Assembly (NCBI RefSeq): GCF_030908385.1 | Contig: NZ_CP133091.1 | Coordinates: 1,322,501 to 1,386,500, forward strand | Source: Mangrovimonas sp. YM274 | GTDB lineage: Bacteria; Bacteroidota; Bacteroidia; Flavobacteriales; Flavobacteriaceae | DNA length: 64,000 nt | Reading direction: 5' to 3' | Shown: piece by piece, positions 44,459 through 53,153 of the stretch | Numbering within the stretch: position 1 is the first letter of the stretch | Layout of the letters: the number at the start of each line of letters is the position of its first letter | Made by a program: the position numbers and the translations under genes | Notes under the pieces: model-generated | Seen by the model: only the letters and a program-made list of their open reading frames with translations | Databases searched by the model: none | What the model was told of the DNA's origin: nothing

Positions 44459-46669
44459 TTAAGCATTGACAAATTTTTCAAGTAACTGTCTAACCTCATT
44501 GGTGTCCTTAATGTAATATTTGGCTTTGGTGGTTTTGGAAGCTACTTTAACGGTATAGGCCGATTCAGGTAATTCCTCAAACATATATTCATCGGTCCAA
44601 TCATCACCAATGGCAAAAATAAAGTCATAGGTATCGTCTGGTATTAATCTCAAGCAAGCTCGGCCTTTGTTGACATTACTGTTTTTGATTTCAATAACCT
44701 TATTACCCGAAAGAACGCTTAAGTTATCATTGGAAATTAATCCGGTTAGTACGGTGTTTAACTCGATGGTTCTAATTTGTGCCAGCTCGGGATCTGCTTT
44801 GCGGTAGTGCCAAGCCAAGGAGTATTGTTTGGTCTCAATGAATGTACCTGGTGTGCGATCCACAAATGTTTCCAAAATAGGCCTTACATTTTCCATCCAG
44901 TCATTTTTGAGATGTTCCAGTGCTTCCCAATTGGTTTCGGGACGTTTTAGCCACACGCCATGGTCGGTGATAAGGTTGTAGTTTTTATTGTTAAACCATT
45001 TTTTGAAGGTGCCTTGATCTCTACCGCTAATGATGACCAAATCAGTGTTTTCCTGTTCACTTAATTTATCTAAAAGGGCAAAGAGCTCATTGTCTGGACT
45101 AGCATCTTTAGGGTTGTCTTTAAAGCCAACTAAGGTACCGTCATAGTCCAAGAACAGAAGTTTTCTTTTGGCCTTTTTGTAATTGGCAAACATATCCGTT
45201 TGAGCAGCATCGTCCAAGCGCTTCGCCACGGCAACAGATTCTGTTACTTTAGTGGCGTTAAGAGATTTCATGAACTCATCGGCCCATTTTTCAACGGTAT
45301 AGCGCTTGAGTCGCTTTTGAAGAATTTTAATGCGTTTGTGCTGCTCTTCCATAGGCATTTCCAAAGCCTGTTTTAAGGTGTTGGCAATGTCTTCAAAATT
45401 GTTTGGATTGATAAGCAAGGCTTCATTCATTTCTTTGGAAGCTCCTGCCATTTCACTTAAAATCAACACGCCATCACCATTAACTCTAGTAGCAATATAT
45501 TCCTTGGCAACCAAGTTCATTCCATCTCGAAGTGGTGTAATAATGGCAACATCAGAAGAGGTATATAAGTCTATTAGGTTTTCAAAGGGCATGGCTCTAT
45601 AAAAATACCATATAGGAGTCCAGCTGACGGTAGAAAATTCACCATTAATACGTCCTACAAGCTCATCGGTCTCTCGTTTTAGGCGTTGGTACTGTGGGAC
45701 ATTGGAGCGTGAAGGAACGGCCAACATGATCAACCTTACTTTTTCTTTAAATTCTGGGTATTTGTTCAAGAAATATTCAAAAGCCCTAAGCCTGTTGGGG
45801 ATACCTTTGGTATAATCTAAACGGTCTATGGAGAGTATCATTTTAGCGTCATTGGTAGACTGGATATGGTCGTCCAAGCGGCGTTGCAATTCCGATTTTT
45901 CCGTGGGAACCATTTGGTTGTGGCGTAAAGCTGCATCGTGAAATTTGGTATAGTCAATCCCCATTGGGAAGGAGTCTACTTTTACAGTGCGATCGCCATA
46001 TGTAATTTTATTAAACTTAACATCCAATCGCAATATGCGTTTTACCGAACTTAAAAAATGGCGTTCGTAATCGTAGGTATGGAAACCTAAAAGGTCGGCA
46101 CCTAACATACCTGTTAAAAGTTCCTCACGCCATGGAAAGGTTCTGAATATTTCATAGGAAGGGTATGGGATGTGCAAGAAGAATCCAATAGTAGTATTGG
46201 GCTTTTTATCTCTAATCAATTGCGGCAACAGTAACAATTGGTAGTCATGAACCCAAACGGTGTCTCCATCTTCAAGGTTTTCCACCACTACATCTGCAAA
46301 CTTTTGGTTCACTTCAATATAGGAATCCCATTGATCCTTTTCAAATTCAGTGTATTCCATGAAGTAATGAAATAGCGGCCAAAGGGTTTTATTGCTAAAG
46401 CCATAATAGAAATTTTCCACATCCTGTTCCGTAAGAGGAACCGCGACACATTTTTCTTTTTTGATGGCATTGTCCACCTTTTTGGAAAGCGCCTCGTCCA
46501 AAGCTTCTTCGGTTAAACCAGACCATCCTATCCAGATGCCATTGCCATCAGCATGAACCGATTTCATTCCCGTGGCAAGGCCCCCAACACTAGGGACAAT
46601 ATTTAAGGAATTCTGTTCTATTTTAACCTGTAATGGTAGTCTATTGGATACAATGATGGTTTTACTCAT
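44459..46669 (-). CDS. Bifunctional trehalose-6-phosphate synthase / trehalose-6-phosphatase
   Basis: A 736-residue OtsA-OtsB fusion. Residues 1 to about 470 are a GT20 synthase: IIVSNRLPLQ, VGGLATGMKS, VWVHDYQLLLLPQ, GFFLHIPYPSYEIFRTFPWRE, LSIDRLDYTKGIPNRL, and DGMNLVAKEYIA. From about 500 a HAD phosphatase follows: LLFLDYDGTLVGF (nucleophile Asp), IISGRD and IGDDWTDEYMFE. Together they make trehalose from UDP-glucose and glucose-6-phosphate, for osmotic or desiccation stress. The divergent gene is a GH15 enzyme. ATG start at 46669. Confidence 0.96.
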   Translation of the reverse strand: MSKTIIVSNRLPLQVKIEQNSLNIVPSVGGLATGMKSVHADGNGIWIGWSGLTEEALDEALSKKVDNAIKKEKCVAVPLTEQDVENFYYGFSNKTLWPLFHYFMEYTEFEKDQWDSYIEVNQKFADVVVENLEDGDTVWVHDYQLLLLPQLIRDKKPNTTIGFFLHIPYPSYEIFRTFPWREELLTGMLGADLLGFHTYDYERHFLSSVKRILRLDVKFNKITYGDRTVKVDSFPMGIDYTKFHDAALRHNQMVPTEKSELQRRLDDHIQSTNDAKMILSIDRLDYTKGIPNRLRAFEYFLNKYPEFKEKVRLIMLAVPSRSNVPQYQRLKRETDELVGRINGEFSTVSWTPIWYFYRAMPFENLIDLYTSSDVAIITPLRDGMNLVAKEYIATRVNGDGVLILSEMAGASKEMNEALLINPNNFEDIANTLKQALEMPMEEQHKRIKILQKRLKRYTVEKWADEFMKSLNATKVTESVAVAKRLDDAAQTDMFANYKKAKRKLLFLDYDGTLVGFKDNPKDASPDNELFALLDKLSEQENTDLVIISGRDQGTFKKWFNNKNYNLITDHGVWLKRPETNWEALEHLKNDWMENVRPILETFVDRTPGTFIETKQYSLAWHYRKADPELAQIRTIELNTVLTGLISNDNLSVLSGNKVIEIKNSNVNKGRACLRLIPDDTYDFIFAIGDDWTDEYMFEELPESAYTVKVASKTTKAKYYIKDTNEVRQLLEKFVNA

Positions 46670-46759
46670 GAAATTTTATTTATAAAATTGTTTATACTGC
46701 GAATTTTGTTAATTTAATGAAAAATTGAACGTTTTCCATATCAAAAAGAAAAAGAATTA

Positions 46760-48559
46760 ATGAACAACTTAGATTACGGGATTATAGGGAATTGCAGAAG
46801 TGCTGCATTGATTTCAAAAACAGGTGCTATAGAGTGGTGTTGCCTACCAGAATTCGATTCGTCATCGGTATTTGCTAAACTACTGGATGAGAATATTGGG
46901 GGGAGCTTTGAGATTTTGGTGGACGAAACTTACACCATTACCCAAGACTATATAGAGAATACTACAATTTTAGTGACTAGATTTAGTCAGGGCAACGATG
47001 TTTTTGAAGTCCACGATTTTATGCCGCGTTATTATAAGGCGAATGGAGGGTATCAAGCGCCTCCCGAGATTATTCGCTATATCCATCATATATCAGGAAA
47101 ACCTACCTTTAGGGTAAAGTACAATCCTAAACTAGAATACGCCAAAGGTGTCACGGAAATCTATATTAAGGAACACTTCATTGTGAGTTTGACCTACGGG
47201 GAGAGATTTGATACTTTATTTCTGTATACCAATTTTGATAAAGAAAAGGTTGTTAATGGCGACACTATAGAACTTACAGAGGATGGCTATTTTTTGGTGG
47301 GATATAATGAGAAGGTATTCGAAACTACGGTAGAAAGCGTATATCTGGAACACCAGAGAACCAAGGTATATTGGTTGAATTGGATGGATAGGACTCCTAA
47401 ATATAAACGTTACCAAAAACAGATTTCCAGAAGTGCCTTGACCCTCAAGTTACTAACATACGACAAGACCGGAGCTGTTTTGGCTGCGGCTACAACCTCC
47501 TTGCCTGAAACCATTGGGGAAGTACGTAATTGGGACTATAGGTTTTGTTGGATAAGGGATGCCTCTATGGTGATTAAAGTGGTATCTCAGTTAGGACATA
47601 AAAACATTGCTAAACGCTATCTTAAGTTCATCATGGATTTGATTCCGGATAAGGATGAGAAACTGCAGATTATGTATGGAATCAATAAAGAAAAGCGTCT
47701 GAGCGAAACAACTTTGGACCATTTAAGTGGTTATAAAAATTCCAGTCCTGTACGTGTGGGCAATGCAGCTTATAAGCAAAAGCAAAATGATATTTATGGA
47801 ATTTTAATGGATGTCATTCACCAACAGTTTATCAACTTTTCTATGGATATTGAACATACCGAAGAGATTTGGACCATAACAAAAGGAATTGTTTGGGTAG
47901 TCAATAAGCACTGGAAAGAAGCCGATAAAGGTATTTGGGAATTTAGAACGGAGGATAGACATTTCACCTTTTCAAAGGTGTTATGTTGGGTTGCCGTTGA
48001 TAAAGCTATAAAAGTGGCCGAAATATTGAATAAACAAGGGAAAGTAACCAAATGGAAACAAATTGCAGCAGAGATTAAAGAGGACATAATGAGCAAGGCC
48101 TGGAGCGATGAAGCTAAAGCGTTTACACAATCCTATGGCTCTCACGATTTGGATGCTTCGGTGTTGTTGATGGAGCCCTATGGTTTTATTGAAGCAAGGG
48201 ATCCTAAATACATTAGTACCGTAAATGCTATAGAACGCGATTTAAGTAATGACGGTCTCCTTTATCGTTATAAAAATAGAGACGATTTTGGTTTGCCGTC
48301 TTCATCTTTTACCATCTGTACGTTTTGGTTCATTAATAGTCTATATAAAATAGGAGAGGTGCAAAAAGCAAAACAATGGTTTGATAGATTGTTGTCCTAT
48401 AGCAATCATTTAGGTTTGTTTAGTGAGGATATCGATTTTAAAACCAAACGTTTGTTGGGCAATTTTCCTCAGGCCTATTCCCATTTGGCTTTGATAGAAA
48501 CTGCTATCAACTTGTCTAATGTTACAGATGATGAACGTGTATTGGATAAGATGCGTTAA
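46760..48559 (+). CDS. Glycoside hydrolase family 15 protein (glucoamylase/trehalase type)
   Basis: A 599-residue cytoplasmic enzyme. The N-terminal beta-sandwich starts NNLDYGIIGNCRSAALISKTGAIEWCCLPEFDSSSVFAKLLD, typical of bacterial GH15. The (alpha/alpha)6 domain includes GEVRNWDYRFCWIRDASMVI, and CWVAVDKAIKVAE. It is divergent from the OtsA-OtsB gene, 90 bases apart. Some GH15 enzymes are trehalases, so a trehalose-turnover role is plausible; glucoamylase or isomaltose activity is also possible. Confidence 0.9.
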   Translation: MNNLDYGIIGNCRSAALISKTGAIEWCCLPEFDSSSVFAKLLDENIGGSFEILVDETYTITQDYIENTTILVTRFSQGNDVFEVHDFMPRYYKANGGYQAPPEIIRYIHHISGKPTFRVKYNPKLEYAKGVTEIYIKEHFIVSLTYGERFDTLFLYTNFDKEKVVNGDTIELTEDGYFLVGYNEKVFETTVESVYLEHQRTKVYWLNWMDRTPKYKRYQKQISRSALTLKLLTYDKTGAVLAAATTSLPETIGEVRNWDYRFCWIRDASMVIKVVSQLGHKNIAKRYLKFIMDLIPDKDEKLQIMYGINKEKRLSETTLDHLSGYKNSSPVRVGNAAYKQKQNDIYGILMDVIHQQFINFSMDIEHTEEIWTITKGIVWVVNKHWKEADKGIWEFRTEDRHFTFSKVLCWVAVDKAIKVAEILNKQGKVTKWKQIAAEIKEDIMSKAWSDEAKAFTQSYGSHDLDASVLLMEPYGFIEARDPKYISTVNAIERDLSNDGLLYRYKNRDDFGLPSSSFTICTFWFINSLYKIGEVQKAKQWFDRLLSYSNHLGLFSEDIDFKTKRLLGNFPQAYSHLALIETAINLSNVTDDERVLDKMR

Positions 48560-48562
48560 GCC

Positions 48563-49042
48563 TTAATTTGATTTTTTATAATTGAATTTCACAGTGTCCA
48601 CTTCACCCGATTTGTTGTGGATATCCACGTAGACATTCATTTCGGTGTCGCTAATTTTTTCAAAGGTCATCCCTTCAAAAACAACTTTTGTAGGGGTGAT
48701 TTCTTTTAAGGGAAAATCTACCGTTTCGTCTTTGTCTTCCCAGCCAGTTAAGTCATTTTTAAAATGTTTTAGTTGAAGAATCAGGGTATTATTGACTTCG
48801 CGTATGATTTCAATTTCATAAAAAGAGACTTTACCATCGTTGATAAGTTTGAAAGTGGCCATCATGGAGCCTCCCGAAGGTTCGCTCCAGTTTTCTTCAG
48901 TTTGTCCTCCAAAGGCTTCGCCTTTCCAATTACCTGCTATCCAAGAAATATTATCCAGTTTGGGTTCTAAAGCCATTGTTTGTGAGATGCCTAGAAAGGG
49001 AATAATTAACATTACCAGAAATAAGGATAATTTTGAAATCAT
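48563..49042 (-). CDS. Secreted DUF6265-like protein
   Basis: A 159-residue protein with a signal peptide MISKLSLFLVMLIIPFLGISQT. The mature part has ISWIAGNWKGEAFGGQTEENWSEPSGGSMMATFKLINDGKVSFYEIE, the WxxGxWxGxxxGxxxEExWxxPxGGxMxGxF pattern of DUF6265, a lipocalin-like beta-barrel family of unknown function. It converges with the GH15 gene, 3 bases apart. Confidence 0.83.
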   Translation of the reverse strand: MISKLSLFLVMLIIPFLGISQTMALEPKLDNISWIAGNWKGEAFGGQTEENWSEPSGGSMMATFKLINDGKVSFYEIEIIREVNNTLILQLKHFKNDLTGWEDKDETVDFPLKEITPTKVVFEGMTFEKISDTEMNVYVDIHNKSGEVDTVKFNYKKSN

Positions 49043-49248
49043 AGATCTTATTTTATAAAGGAAGTTAGTGAGAATAGATTGGATTTGGTTCTTTTTTTGT
49101 TTTGTAATTAATTTAATTTCAAGTGGTTAGTGTGAAATACACTTTTTTTTATAAATTTAACACTCTTCCTTAATAGCGTTTCCCACGGCTGTATTTAACC
49201 TGCGCTTATTTATGCAATTTTATTTACTAACCAAAAAATCATTTTAAA

Positions 49249-50274
49249 ATGAAAAAACTAGTTGCATGCTTTTGTGTGGTGTCTATTATGTTCACTGCAT
49301 GTCAAGAAGGAGAATTTTTGGAAGCTAAAGATGTGGAGGCCGCTACTTCATTAGAAGATCAAATTATTAGGGTAAACCTAAGTTCTAATGTGAGAAATCA
49401 AACAGCCCGTTCGGGAAACAATAATGATGATCCTGCTCGGGAATTTATGTCTGCTATTAATACAGCACTTTCTGGACAGGGAATACTATTGGAGAAGATT
49501 GAGTTTCTGGGTATGGGGGAAGAAGGAAGAACTTTAACTTTTTTTAGTGATAGGGGCAATAAGCAATTAACATCCGATTTTGTTCCTAATGATTTTAGAA
49601 ATGTTGGAGGAACAGCAGTTCCCTATTGGATTGATGATATGGAATTGGGCACCTCTTCAGGTATGACAGAACAAGAAACTTTTGATGCCATTGTGGATTG
49701 TATGGCCATTTGGGATGCTGAGACCTGTTCTCAAGGCCTTGATATTCCATTTTTAGGAACATCTGGAATGGATGTTGGATTGATACAGCTTTTTATGGGA
49801 TATGGGGGATTTGATGGCATTATTCCAGGGACTATTTTGCACGGGGGAATCTTGCCGCCCAGTTTTTTTGAAGATATCAACGGGCTAGGTGGAGGTAGTG
49901 GAACTATTGGCGCGACTTTCACTTTTATTTGGCTTAATTTTGAAGATGGACAACCTTCAGATATTGATGGTAATGGAAAGGATGATGTTGCATTTAGGGA
50001 AATTTATATCAATGATAATTTTAATTTTCAGGATGCACCAAATCATGAATTGTTTGAGGGGGTTGTAGATTTTGAAACTATAGTTCTGCATGAAGTAGGC
50101 CATGGTTTGTCTCAAGGACACTTTGGGATGGCCTTTCCTGATAATGGACATTTTAATATACACTTTGCTCCGGCAGCACTTATGAACGCTGTGTATTCGG
50201 TTCCTAGAAGAGAGGTGACTCAAACAGATCAAGCTGGACATTGCAGTATTTGGGCAGATTGGCCAAACAATTAG
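49249..50274 (+). CDS. Zincin-type metalloprotease-like lipoprotein
   Basis: A 341-residue protein with lipoprotein signal MKKLVACFCVVSIMFTACQEG (lipobox TAC). Near the C-terminus, LHEVGHGLSQGHFG (HEVGH at 281-285, third His at 291) matches the metzincin metal site HExxHxxxxxH, with Ser in place of the usual Gly at position 8. A Met-turn candidate follows in AALMNAVY (Met 312). The rest matches nothing I know; it includes DIDGNGKDD, resembling a calcium loop. It is a likely surface or periplasmic protease, with its own terminator. Confidence 0.75.
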   Translation: MKKLVACFCVVSIMFTACQEGEFLEAKDVEAATSLEDQIIRVNLSSNVRNQTARSGNNNDDPAREFMSAINTALSGQGILLEKIEFLGMGEEGRTLTFFSDRGNKQLTSDFVPNDFRNVGGTAVPYWIDDMELGTSSGMTEQETFDAIVDCMAIWDAETCSQGLDIPFLGTSGMDVGLIQLFMGYGGFDGIIPGTILHGGILPPSFFEDINGLGGGSGTIGATFTFIWLNFEDGQPSDIDGNGKDDVAFREIYINDNFNFQDAPNHELFEGVVDFETIVLHEVGHGLSQGHFGMAFPDNGHFNIHFAPAALMNAVYSVPRREVTQTDQAGHCSIWADWPNN

Positions 50275-50297
50275 AGTGCCATTCTTTATAAAAAATC

Positions 50298-50329
50298 AAA
50301 GCCCATTCAATAATTTGAATGGGCTTTTT
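50298..50329 (+). terminator. Rho-independent terminator after the zincin gene
   Basis: GCCCATTCAA, loop TAAT, TTGAATGGGC, then TTTTT. The perfect 10-bp stem lies 27 bases after the stop. Confidence 0.92.
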
Positions 50330-50374
50330 CCAATTTATATTAGAATTCTGATTTAGTCAATAAATTTAAAAAAT

Positions 50375-51235
50375 TCAACGCTCCGCAACAAGCGCTAGTT
50401 TTGTACCATCTGGACTAACCGCCATTCTAGTAATGTTGTGAAGGTTTAACTCTTTTAAACTTGCAATTTGAACCCATTCTTTTCCTTGTGTAGGATTTAG
50501 GTGATAGATGTAGTCATCCTTCGCCATTAGGATAGTACCGTCATTTAACCAGACGAGATCTTCACTATCTGTTAGTGTATTGGCAATAAATGTGAATTTT
50601 TGCGTTTTTTGGTTAAAAGAATGGATTTCCCATTGTGGTTTCTCTTTGGAAACATAGCTAATTAAATTGCTGTTTGGAATGTTGAGAAGGGAGCGCCCAA
50701 TATTTCTTTGGATGGTATCTGCTTTGTGATGTTTTAGGTTGTATTCCACCAAGGAAAGCATGTCTGGTTCCAAAACGGCCAAAAACAAGGTGTTTTTATC
50801 TTTCCATGCATGATAGCCAATCAGTAAATTATCTATAAGAACTTCCGAGGAGTCATCATTCAAACTGTAGCTGTATAATTTTTGGCTGCTATCCAATCCT
50901 AAATTGATTGAAGAAACAGCTTTTTTACCAGGGATTTTAATGGGGGAGTATTCACTGCCTTCGGTGTTACAAAGCCAAGTTGTCTCACCTGTTTTCAAAT
51001 TGTATTGGGCTATATCGGTTTGACCATTTCTAGTGGAAGAAAAGACTAGGGTGTAGTTATCTAGAAACGACGGTTGGTTGTCATAACCTTCCTTATTAGA
51101 AATATTTTGGATATTGGAAAGTTCCAATTTACCCGAGGAATGGTCAATATCGAACAGAAATACATCGGTATTGGGTTGGGCATAAATTACGGTTGTAATG
51201 CACAATAAAATGGGTAATAGAGAATAGCGCTTCAT
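50375..51235 (-). CDS. Secreted TolB/WD40-like beta-propeller protein
   Basis: A 286-residue protein with signal MKRYSLLPILLCITTVIYAQ. It has repeated propeller-blade patterns: GYDNQPSFLDNYTLVFSSTRNGQTDIAQYNLKTGETTWL, SEYSPIKIPGKKAVSSI, and MAVSPDGTKLALVAE. The family binds ligands or proteins in the periplasm; no enzyme motif is seen. It is divergent from the BlaI-type regulator, whose operator lies 73-88 bases upstream, so joint control is possible. TATCTTTA (minus strand, 51252-51259) is a likely -7 box. Confidence 0.85.
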   Translation of the reverse strand: MKRYSLLPILLCITTVIYAQPNTDVFLFDIDHSSGKLELSNIQNISNKEGYDNQPSFLDNYTLVFSSTRNGQTDIAQYNLKTGETTWLCNTEGSEYSPIKIPGKKAVSSINLGLDSSQKLYSYSLNDDSSEVLIDNLLIGYHAWKDKNTLFLAVLEPDMLSLVEYNLKHHKADTIQRNIGRSLLNIPNSNLISYVSKEKPQWEIHSFNQKTQKFTFIANTLTDSEDLVWLNDGTILMAKDDYIYHLNPTQGKEWVQIASLKELNLHNITRMAVSPDGTKLALVAER

Positions 51236-51251
51236 GATTTTGTATTTAGGC

Positions 51252-51259
51252 TAAAGATA
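51252..51259 (-). promoter_or_regulatory. Putative -7 element TATCTTTA for the beta-propeller gene
   Basis: It lies 17 bases before the start at 51235 on the minus strand and is one base off TAnnTTTG. It is divergent from the blaI-type promoter. Confidence 0.45.
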
Positions 51260-51288
51260 TAAAGTTTATGAATTAAGTAGGTGAAAAC

Positions 51289-51318
51289 TTGCATGTGCAA
51301 ATTATATTACTACATTTG
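51289..51318 (+). promoter_or_regulatory. Promoter of the BlaI-type regulator (TTG, 19 bp, TACATTTG)
   Basis: TTG at 51289-51291 (-33) and TACATTTG at 51311-51318 (-7) fit the Bacteroidota promoter consensus exactly, with a 19-base spacer. A transcript starting about 7 bases later would leave a leader of roughly a dozen bases before the GTG at 51338. Confidence 0.72.
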
Positions 51319-51323
51319 TAGTA
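51308..51323. promoter_or_regulatory. BlaI/MecI-type operator overlapping the -7 box
   Basis: TACTACATTTGTAGTA is an inverted repeat with 7-bp arms TACTACA/TGTAGTA and a TT centre. It contains TACA-N2-TGTA, the core recognised by BlaI and MecI repressors. It covers the -7 element, so a bound repressor would block transcription. It lies 15 bases before the proposed GTG start of the regulator gene, indicating autoregulation. Confidence 0.8.
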
Positions 51324-51337
51324 TCAAAACTATAATT

Positions 51338-51718
51338 GTGGATATAAAACAACTGAACAAATCGGAATTGCAAATCATGAAATATCTATGGAGCCTCAAA
51401 AAGGGCTTCATGAAAGATATCGTAGAGCAATTTCCAGAACCTCGCCCTGCCTACACCACCATTTCAACCTTGTTGAAACGTATGTGCGATAAGGATTATA
51501 TAGGTTTCAATAGGTTGGGACGTGATAAGGAGTATTATCCCATACTTCAAAAGAACGACTATTTTTCCGGGCAAATGAAAGGCATGATCAAGCACTTTTT
51601 TAATAATTCTTCTTCGCAGTTTGCTTCGTTCTTTACAAAAAATACTGATTTGAGTATTCAGGAATTAGAAGAGTTGCAAGAGATGCTTCAAGAGAAAATC
51701 AATCAAAAAAAACAATAG
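51338..51718 (+). CDS. BlaI/MecI/CopY-family transcriptional repressor
   Basis: About 126 residues from the GTG at 51338. The frame is open back to another GTG at 51281, but that would place promoter and operator inside the gene. The winged-helix domain shows LNKSELQIMKYLWSLKKGFMKDIVEQFPEPRPAYTTISTLLKRMCDKDYIGF, matching BlaI with its A-Y-T-T-x-x-T-L recognition helix. The C-terminal dimerisation region includes FFNNSSSQFASFFTKNTDLSIQELEELQEML, where BlaR1-type proteases cut related repressors. It lies one base before the M56 protease gene. Confidence 0.92.
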   Translation: MDIKQLNKSELQIMKYLWSLKKGFMKDIVEQFPEPRPAYTTISTLLKRMCDKDYIGFNRLGRDKEYYPILQKNDYFSGQMKGMIKHFFNNSSSQFASFFTKNTDLSIQELEELQEMLQEKINQKKQ

Positions 51719-51719
51719 G

Positions 51720-53132
51720 ATGTTGCATTATGTACTCTATTCAATATTGGGTTTAGGAGCTTCATTTGGCATTTTTTCATTGTTATTGAAGTATCATAAA
51801 AGCTTTTTGTTTAACCGCTTTTTCCTTTTAGTTTCCTTATCGCTTTGTTTGTTGGCGCCTTTACTTGAAATTGAGATGTTTAATAGTGTGCCTAATTTAG
51901 CTGAGGTTACTTTGGAACCTTCAAATTATAGTTTGCAGACCAACGAAATTCTTTCTGTTCAGACAGTTGAACACATTACGCTAAAACCAAATACGGCTAT
52001 TAAAGGGCTCTTGGTTTTATATATACTCGTTACGGGATGTTTTGTTTTTAGGTTTTTAAAAAATTTAAGGCATATTCTGAAGCTTACAAAACAGCATTCT
52101 GGCCTTATAGAGGATTTAAAGTTGGTGCCCATTGATGGACAGGATGAAGCGTTCAGTTTTTTTAATTATTTGTTTGTTGATACTGAAAGTTTAGAAGATG
52201 CCATTTACAAGAGTAGTGTTGTAAAGCATGAAATGGCCCATTGGAAGCAGCTACACACTTTGGATGTACTCTACACTGAAATTATACTCTGCTTTTTTTG
52301 GTTCAACCCATTTGTATGGTTGTACAAAAAGGCAATTATTCAAAACCACGAATACTTGGCAGATAGGAGTGTAGTTGAATCGGGGATTGATACTCTTAAC
52401 TATTCCCAGGCAATTATTCATTTTAACAGCGCATTGAAAGGACATCCCTTTGCGAGCGGCTTTAATTTTAATCAAACCAAAAATAGACTTCATATGTTAC
52501 ATCAATCAAAATCATCAATCGCAAATCGAACAGTTAAAATTGCTTTAGCCCTGGTGCTATCCACAGGAGTATTTGTGTTCAGTTCATTTACAGAAAGAAA
52601 GGACCAACTAGTAGTTGTTGTAGACGCAGGTCATGGCGGACATGATCTTGGGACTTTAATGGAAAAGGACGTAGTGCTCAAAATTTCACAATTGCTGGCT
52701 TCTAAAAGCAATAGTAAAGTGAAAATTATTGAAACAAGGAATTCAGATGAATTTCTAACGCTAGGGGAGAGAGCCCAATTTATCAATGAACAACAACCAG
52801 ACTTGGTTATCAGCTTACATTGTAATGCTGCTAGTGATCCTTCTAAGAATGGGGTAGGAGTCATTTTTGACCGAAATAGTAAATATGCAGAGGCGTCTCA
52901 TAAATATGGGAAGACCTTATTGGAACATCAATTGGGAGCGTTGTTCGATAAAGGCGATATACAAACAGGGAGTATGGTAATTCTTAAAAATATCAATTGT
53001 CCAGGTGTGCTTTTTGAGTTGGGCTTTTTAAGTAATGAAGGGGATAAGGCTATGTTGTTGGATTCAGATAATCAAGAACACATTGCTGCCTCCTTATATG
53101 AAGGGTTGCTTGAAATTAGGGACGAAAAATAG
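51720..53132 (+). CDS. BlaR1-like M56 membrane metalloprotease fused to an N-acetylmuramoyl-L-alanine amidase domain
   Basis: A 470-residue protein. Residues 1-290 are an M56 peptidase: helices near 5-23, 32-50, 95-112 and 272-290, zinc motif H170-E-M-A-H174 in KHEMAHWKQLH, and a third-ligand candidate E211 in NHEYLADRSV. Residues 296-470 are an Amidase_3 domain: VVVVDAGHGGHD (H305), E315 in LMEKDVVLKIS, H367 in VISLHCNA, and catalytic E433 in LFELGFLSNEGD, so all expected zinc and catalytic residues are present. In BlaR1 this position, outside the membrane, holds a penicillin-binding sensor. It is coupled to the BlaI-type repressor gene and likely cleaves that repressor; this is inferred. 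Confidence 0.9.
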   Translation: MLHYVLYSILGLGASFGIFSLLLKYHKSFLFNRFFLLVSLSLCLLAPLLEIEMFNSVPNLAEVTLEPSNYSLQTNEILSVQTVEHITLKPNTAIKGLLVLYILVTGCFVFRFLKNLRHILKLTKQHSGLIEDLKLVPIDGQDEAFSFFNYLFVDTESLEDAIYKSSVVKHEMAHWKQLHTLDVLYTEIILCFFWFNPFVWLYKKAIIQNHEYLADRSVVESGIDTLNYSQAIIHFNSALKGHPFASGFNFNQTKNRLHMLHQSKSSIANRTVKIALALVLSTGVFVFSSFTERKDQLVVVVDAGHGGHDLGTLMEKDVVLKISQLLASKSNSKVKIIETRNSDEFLTLGERAQFINEQQPDLVISLHCNAASDPSKNGVGVIFDRNSKYAEASHKYGKTLLEHQLGALFDKGDIQTGSMVILKNINCPGVLFELGFLSNEGDKAMLLDSDNQEHIAASLYEGLLEIRDEK

Positions 53133-53153
53133 GTTCTGAACAACAGAGAATAA

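Noticed and set aside
51281-51337. Upstream GTG start for the BlaI-type repressor
   Set aside because: It would put both promoter elements and the operator inside the coding region; GTG 51338 begins just before the winged-helix domain.
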